Shown here: positions 1 to 7,561 of the stretch, piece after piece
Layout of the letters: each line of letters opens with the position of its first letter
Numbering within the stretch: the stretch's first letter is position 1
Assembly: GCA_963989245.1 (NCBI GenBank)
Contig: OZ022342.1
Coordinates: 45,047,548 to 45,111,547 of the forward strand
Direction: 5' to 3'
Origin: Nansenia antarctica
Lineage: Eukaryota > Chordata > Actinopteri > Argentiniformes > Microstomatidae
DNA: 64,000 nucleotides
Notes under the pieces: generated by a model
Database searches by the model: none
The model's input: the letters and a program-made list of their open reading frames with translations, nothing else
Told to the model about the DNA's origin: nothing
Position numbers and translations under genes: made by a program

Positions 1-2
1 CC

Positions 3-1739
3 GGTAGGTCCATCAATGACAACCTGCTCCTGGTGAGAGACCTCATCCTGCACTCCCAGGAGCGGAGGTCCCCTTTAGGCCTTCTCAGCCTGGATCAGGA
101 GAAGGCCTTTGACAGGGTTAACCATGGTTTCCTGCAGAGGGTGCTGAGAGGCATGAACTTCCCCCAGCACCTGCTCAACTGGACCGAACTCTGCTACAAC
201 AACATCACGAGCAGAGTTCGGATCAACAACCAGTTGACAGACCCCTTCCCCATCAAAGCTGGAGTACGGCAGGGATGCCCCTTGGCCCCTCTACTGTACG
301 TCATCTACCTGGAGCCGTTCCTACGGAAGATCAGGAGCTCCCCCAACATCATGGGCTACCCTCTACCAGGGGCCCGGGGCGAGAGGCTCAAGGTGGTGGC
401 GTACATGGACGACATTACCATCGTCGGCACGGATAGTCGCTCCATTTCCACAGCAACGAAAGTGGTGGAGGACTACTGTGCAGCCACTGGCGCCCTGATC
501 AATAGGAGTAAGTGTGAGCTGTTTCTGTCGCAGCACTGGCAGGAGAACCTGGCAACCTCCTTCCCTGTAAAGACGGAAAACATTAAGCTGCTGGGGATCA
601 CCTACCAGAAAGATGGAGGAGCCTCCGGCAGCTGGAAGGAGACCATCCGCCAGGTCCAAAAGAAGATCTGTGAGTGGAGTGCACGGCCTCTCACAATGAC
701 AGGCAAGATCCTGGTCCTGAAGGCTATTGTTCTTCCCATTCTCCTTTACCTGGGCAGGGTGTTTCCCCCAGACAGAGCAGTATCCAAAACCATCGAAAGG
801 ATCATGTTTACCTTTGTCTGGGGGAGCCAGATGGAAAAACTAAAACGCACCACCCTGTACAAAACAGTGGAGAATGGGGGGAAAGGGGTCCCAGACATCC
901 TAAACATCATTAGGGCACAGGGACTCTCCAACCTCATCAACAACATCAACAACAAAGATAGGAAAGCCAGGTTCTTTGAAATATACTATGCCACACCCAT
1001 CCTCCGGACACTCAGGGTGACCGCATCAATAAATCACACTGTGCCCTACAGCTGGGACCCCCCTCCTGTCTACAAGATATGGAGGGACTTTGCCTTCAAG
1101 ACAGGATTGTCCGCGGCTGGGCTGGCCTCATGGAAATACAAAGACATTATGACCTTCATAAGGTCGAAGGAAACCATTACTCACCCCAAGGCCAGCACAG
1201 CCGTGGACTCCAAACAGGTATGGAAAAACATTAATCATAAATGTACTAACAATAAACAAAAAGACATTGCCTGGATGGCTGCTCATGGTTGTCTCCCCAC
1301 TAGGGAATTCTTGCATAGGCGGCACATCGCAACGACTGACAAATGCCCCCACGGATGCACGGACACAGAACACATTAACCACCTGTTCTGTGAGTGCTCC
1401 GTGGCCAGGCGGGTCTGGGCCCTGTTTGTTCCCTCTGTCTCCCTAAACAGCCTGCTGACCCTGCCCCGCTTGACGGGCGATAACATCCTGTATGGTCCTC
1501 CCGGGGGGTGCACAACCCCCCAACTACAACAACAGTGGAGGATCATCAGCGCCGTCAAGCAGGTACTCTGGGAGACGAGGAACATCAGGGTCTATCAGAA
1601 ACAGAGCGTCCACCTGACAACCCTGAGGAGGAGAATCACCCTCTGCCTCAGGGACCATGCTATTGTTGACTTTAAAAATAACCCGGATCAAGCAAGAGCG
1701 GTGTGGGGGGTGGAGAGATGGAAGGACGTCATCCTCTAA
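3..1739 (+). CDS. E1 ORF2, C-terminal part (reverse transcriptase), 5' end outside the window
   Basis: This is the partial ORF2 polyprotein of copy A, in frame from base 3, equal to residues 551-1128 of the full copies. It starts just before RT motif A (LDQEKAFDRVNH), includes motif B (GVRQGCPLAPLLY) and the catalytic YMDD box, and continues through the thumb and linker to the C-terminal zinc motif CPHGC...H...C. The stop is the TAA at 1737-1739. No frameshift or internal stop is visible. It shares residues with copy G (INRSKC, TDKCPHG, LTGDNILYG), so A and G look like one subfamily. The endonuclease half lies upstream of the window. Product role: target-primed reverse transcription of the element RNA. 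Confidence 0.95.
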   Translation, partial: GRSINDNLLLVRDLILHSQERRSPLGLLSLDQEKAFDRVNHGFLQRVLRGMNFPQHLLNWTELCYNNITSRVRINNQLTDPFPIKAGVRQGCPLAPLLYVIYLEPFLRKIRSSPNIMGYPLPGARGERLKVVAYMDDITIVGTDSRSISTATKVVEDYCAATGALINRSKCELFLSQHWQENLATSFPVKTENIKLLGITYQKDGGASGSWKETIRQVQKKICEWSARPLTMTGKILVLKAIVLPILLYLGRVFPPDRAVSKTIERIMFTFVWGSQMEKLKRTTLYKTVENGGKGVPDILNIIRAQGLSNLINNINNKDRKARFFEIYYATPILRTLRVTASINHTVPYSWDPPPVYKIWRDFAFKTGLSAAGLASWKYKDIMTFIRSKETITHPKASTAVDSKQVWKNINHKCTNNKQKDIAWMAAHGCLPTREFLHRRHIATTDKCPHGCTDTEHINHLFCECSVARRVWALFVPSVSLNSLLTLPRLTGDNILYGPPGGCTTPQLQQQWRIISAVKQVLWETRNIRVYQKQSVHLTTLRRRITLCLRDHAIVDFKNNPDQARAVWGVERWKDVIL

Positions 1740-2369
1740 ACCCCCCCCCATGCCGCGCCGCATCGCCCAACCCCCCCCCACCCCGGGCCTACCTCACTAC
1801 ACCACCAGTTCCTGCACTATCACCTTCACCACCGTTCCAGCACAAGCCCTGGTCAGCAGTATCACCATCACAAGGACCAGGAGAGGAGCAGCGCACAACA
1901 CCAACAGGGAAGTTTACTGCACCTTCCACCACCTACACATGTACACAGCACTGACCCACTTCCTACCCTCACCAGAATATCACCACACACAACCCACAGC
2001 CGAACCAGCCGTCTCTGCCAGCACCACCAGCACCAGGATGACCAACACCACTGGGTCACAGGGAAGTACTGATCACCCGCCTGACACCAAAATGCACACT
2101 ACACAAACCATGCACACCTCCCTTCTCTCACTCCTGTATCTTTTCAGGCACATGTCATATCCAGCTCTGACACCTACCCAGGCTTCCAGACCCAGGAGCA
2201 GAGACCGGCGGGAACCACCACGTCACCCCAGCACCAACCCCAGGTTCCAACTCAGCGACCCCAAACCCCCTGTTCCGGGCCCCCCCCCCCCAACTCCAGG
2301 ACCCCAGCTACAGGCCCAGTCCCCTACCCGCCAACCCCCAACCCCCAGCCCGGAACAAGCTGAGAAGAG

Positions 2370-2389
2370 CCAGGGAGCTTTTTCCCTGG
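2370..2389 (+). other. 3' UTR stem-loop of E1
   Basis: A perfect 7-bp inverted repeat (CCAGGGA / TCCCTGG) with a 6-nt loop. It is unchanged in every 3' UTR in the window (for example 52680-52699 in copy F). It may be part of the RNA fold recognised by the ORF2 protein; this is inference. Confidence 0.5.
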
Positions 2390-2940
2390 ATAAGCTGTGT
2401 ACAGGTTTTTCGCCTCTGCTTGCCTGCCATGCGCCGAGCTCTCTGGGCCTCTCCTCAGGGGCCTCCGGTCGGCCTGCGTGCTCGATCTGCTCCGCCGCTG
2501 GGGCGCCTGGTCCGGCTAGCCTCGTGAAGGGCTACAGGAGTCTGAGCCTGGTGGGCTGGGCCGGATGCGCCGGTGGTGGGGCGGGTCGGGTGAGTCGGGT
2601 GTGTGGGGTCCCTCGGGGGAGGGAGGTGGGGGAGCCACGGCTTTGCACTGGTGGGCAAACTGGATAGTAGTCGCTCTACAACTAGAGGGCTGCAGGGGAA
2701 TTTTTTTCCCGGATGCACAGCGAACAGGTTTTTTTACCCCTGCCTCCTACCGACACTGGAACCTGGACACTGAACACTGAACACTGAACATTACACTACA
2801 CTGGACAATACACTGAACACTGAGCACTTTAGTTAGTTTAATGTTGGTTGTTGTTGAATGTAATGTCTTAAATGTCTGATTGTTTGATTAATTGATTGTA
2901 TATACGGTGTTGTGTTTTTATAAAAACCAATAAAAAACAC

Positions 2941-3793
2941 CTGACACCAAAATGCACACTACACAAACCATGCACACCTCCCTTCTCTCACTCCTGTATC
3001 TTTTCAGGCACATGTCATATCCAGCTCTGACACCTACCCAGGCTTCCAGACCCAGGAGCAGAGACCGGCGGGAACCACCACGTCACCCCAGCACCAACCC
3101 CAGGTTCCAACTCAGCGACCCCAAACCCCCTGTTCCGGGCCCCCCCCCCCCAACTCCAGGCCCCCAGCTACAGGCCCAGTCCCCTACCCGCCAACCCCCA
3201 ACCCCCAGCCCGGAACAAGCTGAGAAGAGCCAGGGAGCTTTTTCCCTGGATAAGCTGTGTACAGGTTTTTCGCCTCTGCTTGCCTGCCATGCGCCGAGCT
3301 CTCTGGGCCTCTCCTCAGGGGCCTCCGGTCGGCCTGCGTGCTCGATCTGCTCCGCCGCTGGGGCACCTGGTCCGGCTAGCCTCGTGAAGGGCTACAGGAG
3401 TCTGAGCCTGGTGGGCTGGGCCGGACGCGCCGGTGGTGGGTCGGGTGAGTCGGGTGTGTGGGGTCCCTCGGGGGAGGGAGGTGGGGGAGCCACGGCTTTG
3501 CACTGGTGGGCAAACTGGATAGTAGTCGCTCTACAACTAGAGGGCTGCAGGGGAATTTTTTCCCGGATGCACAGCGAACAGGTTTTTTACCCCTGCCTCC
3601 TACCGACACTGGAACCTGGACACTGAACACTGAACACTGAACATTACACTACACTGGACAATACACTGAACACTGAGCACTTTAGTTAGTTTAATGTTGG
3701 TTGTTGTTGAATGTAATGTCTTAAATGTCTGATTGTTTGATTAATTGATTGTATACACGGTGTTGTGTTTTTATAAAAACCAATAAAAAACAC
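2941..3793 (+). repeat. second, 5'-truncated E1 3' UTR joined head-to-tail to copy A
   Basis: It repeats the region that begins at 2081 in the upstream 3' UTR but carries the F/G-type variants. The junction at 2940/2941 shows only minimal overlap and no target duplication. This is the arrangement expected if reverse transcription began on one truncated RNA and then jumped end-to-end to the 3' end of another. Unequal recombination is the alternative. Confidence 0.85.
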
Positions 3794-3870
3794 TTTTACT
3801 AAAGACTTCCGTGGAGAGGAACACTTACGAGTTCAAGCTATTTTTGGCAGGCTCTGCGTCTAGCTGAGCC
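3794..3870 (+). pseudogene. 3' half of U2-U5 chimeric snRNA gene, downstream of copy A
   Basis: It starts at the loop I target (TTTTACTAAAGACTTCC) and continues through the 3' strand of the U5 stem (GGAGAGG), the Sm-type site TATTTTTGG and the terminal stem-loop GGCTC...GAGCC. The 5' half is outside the window, beyond the inserted element. Confidence 0.88.
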
Positions 3871-3872
3871 CA

Positions 3873-4478
3873 TATCCGTGTTTCAAGGTAAGTCAGGTGG
3901 GAGAAGAAGAAGAAGAAGAAGAAGAAGAAGAAGAAGAAGAAGAAGAAAAAAATGTCTGGTTTAAATCTTAGAATGTCTGGTTTGAATCTTAGAATGTCTG
4001 GTTTAAACCTTTGAATGTCTGGTTTAAACCTTAGAATGTCTGGTTTAAATCTTAGAATGTCTGGTTTAAACCTTAGAATGTCTGGTTTGAACCTTAGAAT
4101 GTCTGGTTTGAATCTTAGAATGTCTGGTTTAAACCTTAGAATGTCTGGTTTGAACATTAGCATGTCTGGTTTAAACCTTAGAATGTCTGGTTTGAACATT
4201 AGCATGTCTGGTTTAAACCTTAGAATGTCTGGTTTGAACCTTAGAATGTCTGGTTTGAACCTTAGAATGTCTGGTTTAAACCTTAGAATGTCTGGTTTAA
4301 ATCTTAGAATGTCTGGTTTAAACCTTAGAATGTCTGGTTTAAATCTTAGAATGTCTGGTTTAAACCTTAGAATGTCTGGTTTAAACCTTAGAATGTCTAA
4401 GATGTCTTCAATGTCTTCTTCTTCTTCTTCTTCTTCTTCTTCTTCGACCCCCACCTGACTTACCTTGAAACACGGATA
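3873..4478. repeat. Inverted-repeat cassette 1: 3'-box arm, GAA tract, 21-bp satellite, TTC tract, inverted arm
   Basis: The left arm starts TATCCGTGTTTCAAGGTAAG and the right arm is its reverse complement ending at 4478. Inside, a (GAA)n tract is followed by 21-bp repeats (3951-4398, about 21 copies; consensus AATGTCTGGTTTAAACCTTAG with TTTGAA and CTTAGC variants), then AAGATGTCTTC and (TTC)n. The arms plus the GAA/TTC tracts could form a stem of about 70 bp. TA at both outer ends is what a MITE with TA duplication would show, though no transposase is present. The 21-bp period (7 codons) keeps frames open on both strands; I regard those ORFs as a by-product. Confidence 0.85.
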
Positions 4479-4515
4479 CAAGAAGAAGAAGAAGAAGAAG
4501 AAGAAGAAGAAGAAG

Positions 4516-4581
4516 GTCAACACAGCTTTCACACTTTGACCTGAATGGCGGCGGTGGTGGGCACGGTTCAATTTATGAGTT
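4516..4581 (+). promoter_or_regulatory. snRNA-type upstream flank with PSE-like core
   Basis: This 66-bp flank sits between the (GAA)n tract and the U2-like start in every unit. It contains GACCTGAATGGCGG at -44 to -31, similar to the vertebrate U2 proximal sequence element as I remember it (GACTTGAATGTGG). The spacing is about 9 nt shorter than the usual position near -53. It contains no TATA box, as expected for Pol II snRNA genes. The same flank precedes the U2-like starts at 5416, 6274, 14493, 15351, 16380, 28841, 29684, 31106, 31946, 33227, 40907, 41864, 42707, 45036, 45894, 53948, 54668 and 62790. Activity is not shown. Confidence 0.45.
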
Positions 4582-4728
4582 ATTGCTTCTCGGCCTTTTG
4601 GCTAAGAACAAACTCTGGTTTCTCTTCAAAAAAACGCACAAGCCTTTCGCCTTTTACTAAAGACTTCCGTGGAGAGGAACACTTACGAGTTCAAGCTATT
4701 TTTGGCAGGCTCTGCGTCTAGCTGAGCC
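4582..4728 (+). ncRNA. U2-U5 chimeric snRNA gene, intact unit 1
   Basis: A 147-nt gene. Nucleotides 4582-4610 match the U2 snRNA 5' end (ATTGCTTCTCGGCCTTTTGG, then CTAAGAACAA). From 4611 the sequence is U5: ACTCTGGTTTCTCTTC, loop I CGCCTTTTACTAAAG, GGAGAGGAAC, Sm site TATTTTTGG and a closing stem-loop GGCTC/GAGCC. It lacks the U2 branch-point recognition sequence (GTAGTA), so a U2 function is unlikely. The U5 stem-loops and Sm site are kept, with a run of A in place of the usual AGATCG after CTCTTC and one likely mismatch in the loop I stem. It has a PSE-like flank upstream and a 3'-box-like motif downstream. It could be a transcribed hybrid or an amplified pseudogene. It contains the empty E1 target at 4651-4667. 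Confidence 0.82.
4651..4667 (+). other. Empty E1 target site in U5 loop I
   Basis: The unoccupied form of the sequence found duplicated around clean E1 insertions (CTTTTACTAAAGACTTC). The downstream junction of all seven E1 copies whose 3' end is visible is at the CTTTT edge. Complete upstream junctions (F, G, H) are after the final C. This implies first-strand priming at the left edge and second-strand cleavage about 16-17 bp to the right. Confidence 0.85.
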
Positions 4729-4730
4729 CA

Positions 4731-5312
4731 TATCCGTGTTTCAAGGTAAGTCAGGTGGGGGAAGAAGAAGAAGAAGAAGAAGAAGAAAAAAATGTCTGGT
4801 TTAAATCTTAGAATGTCTGGTTTGAATCTTAGAATGTCTGGTTTAAACCTTTGAATGTCTGGTTTGAATCTTAGAATGTCTGGTTTAAACCTTAGAATGT
4901 CTGGTTTAAACCTTAGAATGTCTGGTTTAAATCTTAGAATGTCTGGTTTAAACCTTAGAATGTCTGGTTTGAACCTTAGAATGTCTGGTTTGAATCTTAG
5001 AATGTCTGGTTTAAACCTTAGAATGTCTGGTTTGAACATTAGCATGTCTGGTTTAAACCTTAGAATGTCTGGTTTGAACCTTAGAATGTCTGGTTTGAAT
5101 CTTAGAATGTCTGGTTTAAACCTTAGAATGTCTGGTTTGAACCTTAGCATGTCTGGTTTAAACCTTAGAATGTCTGGTTTAAATCTTAGAATGTCTGGTT
5201 TAAACCTTAGAATGTCTGGTTTAAACCTTAGAATGTCTAAGATGTCTTCAATGTCTTCTTCTTCTTCTTCTTCTTCTTCGACCCCCACCTGACTTACCTT
5301 GAAACACGGATA
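4731..5312. repeat. Inverted-repeat cassette 2
   Basis: Same organisation as cassette 1. The 21-bp satellite spans 4791-5238 (about 21 copies), with the sequence variants in nearly the same order as in other units, which marks a higher-order repeat. Confidence 0.85.
4738..4751 (+). terminator. 3'-box-like snRNA processing signal
   Basis: GTTTCAAGGTAAGT starts 10 nt after the U5 end. The vertebrate snRNA 3' box is GTTTN(0-3)AAARNNAGA; this matches GTTT plus 7 of 9 of the following positions at the expected distance. The same motif follows the other units. At 32105-32110 one base is changed (GCTAAG). It also resembles a 5' splice site, which I take as coincidence. Confidence 0.5.
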
Positions 5313-5415
5313 CAAGAAGAAGAAGAAGAAGAAGAAGAAGAAGAAGAAGATCAACACAGCTTTCACACTTTGACCTGAATGGCGGCGGTGGTGGGCACGG
5401 TTCAATTTATGAGTT

Positions 5416-5562
5416 ATTGCTTCTCGGCCTTTTGGCTAAGAACAAACTCTGGTTTCTCTTCAAAAAAACGCACAAGCCTTTCGCCTTTTACTAAAGACTT
5501 CCGTGGAGAGGAACACTTACGAGTTCAAGCTATTTTTGGCAGGCTCTGCGTCTAGCTGAGCC
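5416..5562 (+). ncRNA. U2-U5 chimeric snRNA gene, intact unit 2
   Basis: 147 nt, same U2 leader, U5 body, Sm site and 3' stem-loop as the unit at 4582. Loop I is uninterrupted. PSE-like flank upstream and 3'-box-like motif downstream are present. Confidence 0.82.
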
Positions 5563-5564
5563 CA

Positions 5565-6167
5565 TATCCGTGTTTCAAGGTAAGTCAGGTGGGGGAAGAA
5601 GAAGAAGAAGAAGAAGAAGAAGAAGAAGAAGAAGAAAAAAATGTCTGGTTTAAATCTTAGAATGTCTGGTTTGAATCTTAGAATGTCTGGTTTAAACCTT
5701 TGAATGTCTGGTTTGAATCTTAGAATGTCTGGTTTAAACCTTAGAATGTCTGGTTTAAACCTTAGAATGTCTGGTTTAAATCTTAGAATGTCTGGTTTAA
5801 ACCTTAGAATGTCTGGTTTGAACCTTAGAATGTCTGGTTTGAATCTTAGAATGTCTGGTTTAAACCTTAGAATGTCTGGTTTGAACATTAGCATGTCTGG
5901 TTTAAACCTTAGAATGTCTGGTTTGAACCTTAGAATGTCTGGTTTGAATCTTAGAATGTCTGGTTTAAACCTTAGAATGTCTGGTTTGAACCTTAGAATG
6001 TCTGGTTTAAACCTTAGAATGTCTGGTTTAAATCTTAGAATGTCTGGTTTAAACCTTAGAATGTCTGGTTTAAACCTTAGAATGTCTAAGATGTCTTCAA
6101 TGTCTTCTTCTTCTTCTTCTTCTTCTTCTTCTTCGACCCCCACCTGACTTACCTTGAAACACGGATA
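5565..6167. repeat. Inverted-repeat cassette 3
   Basis: Arms as in cassette 1. The 21-bp satellite spans 5640-6088 (about 21 copies), flanked by GAA and TTC tracts. It lies directly upstream of the unit interrupted by copy B. Confidence 0.85.
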
Positions 6168-6273
6168 CAAGAAGAAGAAGAAGAAGAAGAAGAAGAAGAA
6201 GAAGAAGGTCAACACAGCTTTCACACTTTGACCTGAATGGCGGCGGTGGTGGGCACGGTTCAATTTATGAGTT

Positions 6274-6331
6274 ATTGCTTCTCGGCCTTTTGGCTAAGAA
6301 CAAACTCTGGTTTCTCTTCAAAAAAACGCAC
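6274..6331 (+). pseudogene. 5' part of U2-U5 gene interrupted by copy B
   Basis: U2 leader and the start of U5, ending at AAAAAAACGCAC. The following dozen or so bases up to the cleavage site (AAGCCTTTCGC) are missing, so copy B has a small target deletion instead of a duplication. Confidence 0.85.
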
Positions 6332-6445
6332 ACTCTGGTTTCTCTTCAGATCGCACCGTGTATTGCTTCTCGGCCTTTTGGCTAAGAGCAAACTCTGGTT
6401 TCTCTTCAGGAAACGCACAGGCCTTTCGCCCTTACTAGAGACTTC
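6332..6445 (+). other. 5' transduced snRNA sequence at the head of copy B
   Basis: Contains a canonical U5 5' end (ACTCTGGTTTCTCTTCAGAT), a short CCGTGT link, the U2 5' leader from 6362, then a second U5 5' half from 6392 up to ...CTTACTAGAGACTTC. This U5 differs from the array copies (CTCTTCAGGAAACG, loop GCCCTTAC, AGAG). It joins the first element base at 6446. The best reading is that the element RNA began upstream in a donor snRNA locus and the leader was copied along. Copy D has the same extended leader and copy G a shorter one. Confidence 0.75.
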
Positions 6446-6578
6446 TATTAAAGCTAGTCTCCGGTGGGGTGTGGGTTTTTGTGTTTTTTTTTTTGAGAAA
6501 TCTAGGGTTTTTCCTTTTTCCTCACTAGGCTCTATGCCCCTCCTTTTTTTCTATTCTTGGTCGGGGAGCACGTCTTCT

Positions 6579-7170
6579 CAGTAGGTGGCTTGTCCGCTGC
6601 TGGGAGGTGGCTCCCCCGACCCACCCCCCCTCTTTGAGCGGAACAGGCCGGGATCCGAGAGGAGCTGCCGGAGACCCGCGACTCTTCCAGTAGGTGGCCT
6701 TTTCACCACTGGGGCAGTTCGGCCGCTGGGCAGCCCCCCTCCAAAGAGCGGAAAGGCCGGACCCCGAGAGGAGCTTCCAAAGACCGCGACTCTTCCAGTA
6801 GGTGACCAGTAGGTGGCCTGCCCGCCACTGGAGCCACTGGAGCACGAGTTCGGCCCCTGGGCAGCCCCCCTCCAAAGAGCGGAAAGGCCGGACCCCGAGA
6901 GGAGCTTCCAAAGACCGCGACTCTTCCAGTAGGTGACCAGTAGGTGGCCTGCCCGCCACTGGAGCCACTGGAGCACGAGTTCGGCCCCTGGGCAGCCCCC
7001 CTCCAAAGAGCGGACAGGCCGGACCCCGAGAGGAGCTTCCAAAGACCGCGACTCTTTCAGTAGGTGGCCTGCCCGCCACTGGAGCACGAGTTCGGCCCCT
7101 GGGCAGCCCCCCTCAAAAGAGCGGAAAGGCCGGACCCCGAGAGGAGCTTCCGAAGACCTCGACTCTCCCA
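6579..7170 (+). repeat. 5' UTR tandem monomers of copy B
   Basis: Five GC-rich tandem monomers of about 108-132 bp. Each begins CAGTAGGTGG and contains GAGCGGAA(C/A)AGGCCGG, CCCGAGAGGAGCTTCC and GACTCTT. Two have a doubled start (CAGTAGGTGACCAGTAGG). Tandem 5' monomers in other L1-type elements act as internal promoters, and that role is plausible here but unproven. The opposite-strand ORFs over this region follow from the repeat and are not genes. Confidence 0.85.
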
Positions 7171-7275
7171 AGCACGCCAGAGGTGAGAGAGGGCCCAACA
7201 CCCACCAGCCGACCCAGCTGAGCCAGTGGACCCCAACCAGACCAGGAGGGAGGACAACTATAACATCTAAGCTAG

Positions 7276-7345
7276 GAGCGAGAGGGACACAGGGGAGTGC
7301 TTTCAAGACCGTAGGTCTTTGGCCACCTGGTGTCCCCACTCGCTC
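7276..7345 (+). other. Conserved 70-nt hairpin in E1 5' UTR, followed by a pyrimidine-AG motif
   Basis: The arms are GAGCGAGAGGGACAC and GTGTCCCCACTCGCTC (7 + 7 bp with a small internal loop). Inside is a second hairpin, AAGACC-GTA-GGTCTT (7305-7319). Immediately 3' lies TCAGGTGTCC...CCCCAG, a pyrimidine tract ending in AG at 7370. The same 70-nt element, with compensatory changes, occurs twice near the E2 3' end (39521, 39785), and its right part lies in the E2 5' UTR. The function is unknown; translation, packaging or RNA processing are possible. Confidence 0.7.
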
Positions 7346-7561
7346 TCAGGTGTCCCTCTTTTGTCCCCAGACGGGAACCCAGTTCCAGACCCAAGCCAGA
7401 GTCCAAAATCTGCCGTGAGGACCTGAGAGGAACAACACCCCTAACCTAACGGCAAGTACCCTATTCCCCCCCCCCAAAAAATTATCTACAACCTCCCCCT
7501 AACCCTATTCCTCTCCCTCCTTCCTCCCTGATCCCCCACCCCCCCCCACCCCACTCCAACG

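Larger units (their letters stand above)
1..3793 (+). mobile_element. E1 copy A: 3' part of a Tx1-like non-LTR retrotransposon with a doubled 3' UTR
   Basis: The window opens inside ORF2 of an E1 element (residue 551 of 1128). ORF2 ends at 1739 and a C-rich, GC-rich 3' UTR follows to 2940, ending in AATAAAAAACAC. Without any target sequence between, a second 3' UTR segment starts at 2941 (matching 2081 onward) and runs to 3793, ending in the same CAC and continuing into TTTTACTAAAG of the U5 relic. The two segments are not identical: the second has the substitutions and the small deletion typical of copies F and G (near 3364 and 3425-3441), the first those of B, C, D and E. Two different RNA templates are therefore represented. 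Confidence 0.93.

Noticed and set aside
3951..4398. CRISPR-like array
   Set aside because: Repeats are directly adjacent with no unique spacers, the context is eukaryotic, and no cas genes are present.
4015..4458. Open frames of MSGLNLR repeats on + and DILRFKP repeats on - through each satellite
   Set aside because: The 21-bp period equals seven codons, so any stop-free monomer gives long frames on both strands. No start context, domain or conservation beyond the repeat supports coding.
4745..4765. CAAGGTAAGTCAGG as a 5' splice site, and its inverse ACTTACCT as a U1 snRNA 5' end
   Set aside because: The position and flanks fit a 3' box better. The U1 similarity is only about 8-10 nt and no other U1 sequence follows.
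6578..7339. 253-aa minus-strand frame over the E1 5' UTR, repeated in D, F, G and H
   Set aside because: It lies over GC-rich tandem monomers whose length keeps the frame partly open. The repetitive product has no recognisable domain, and the element's coding strand is the other one.
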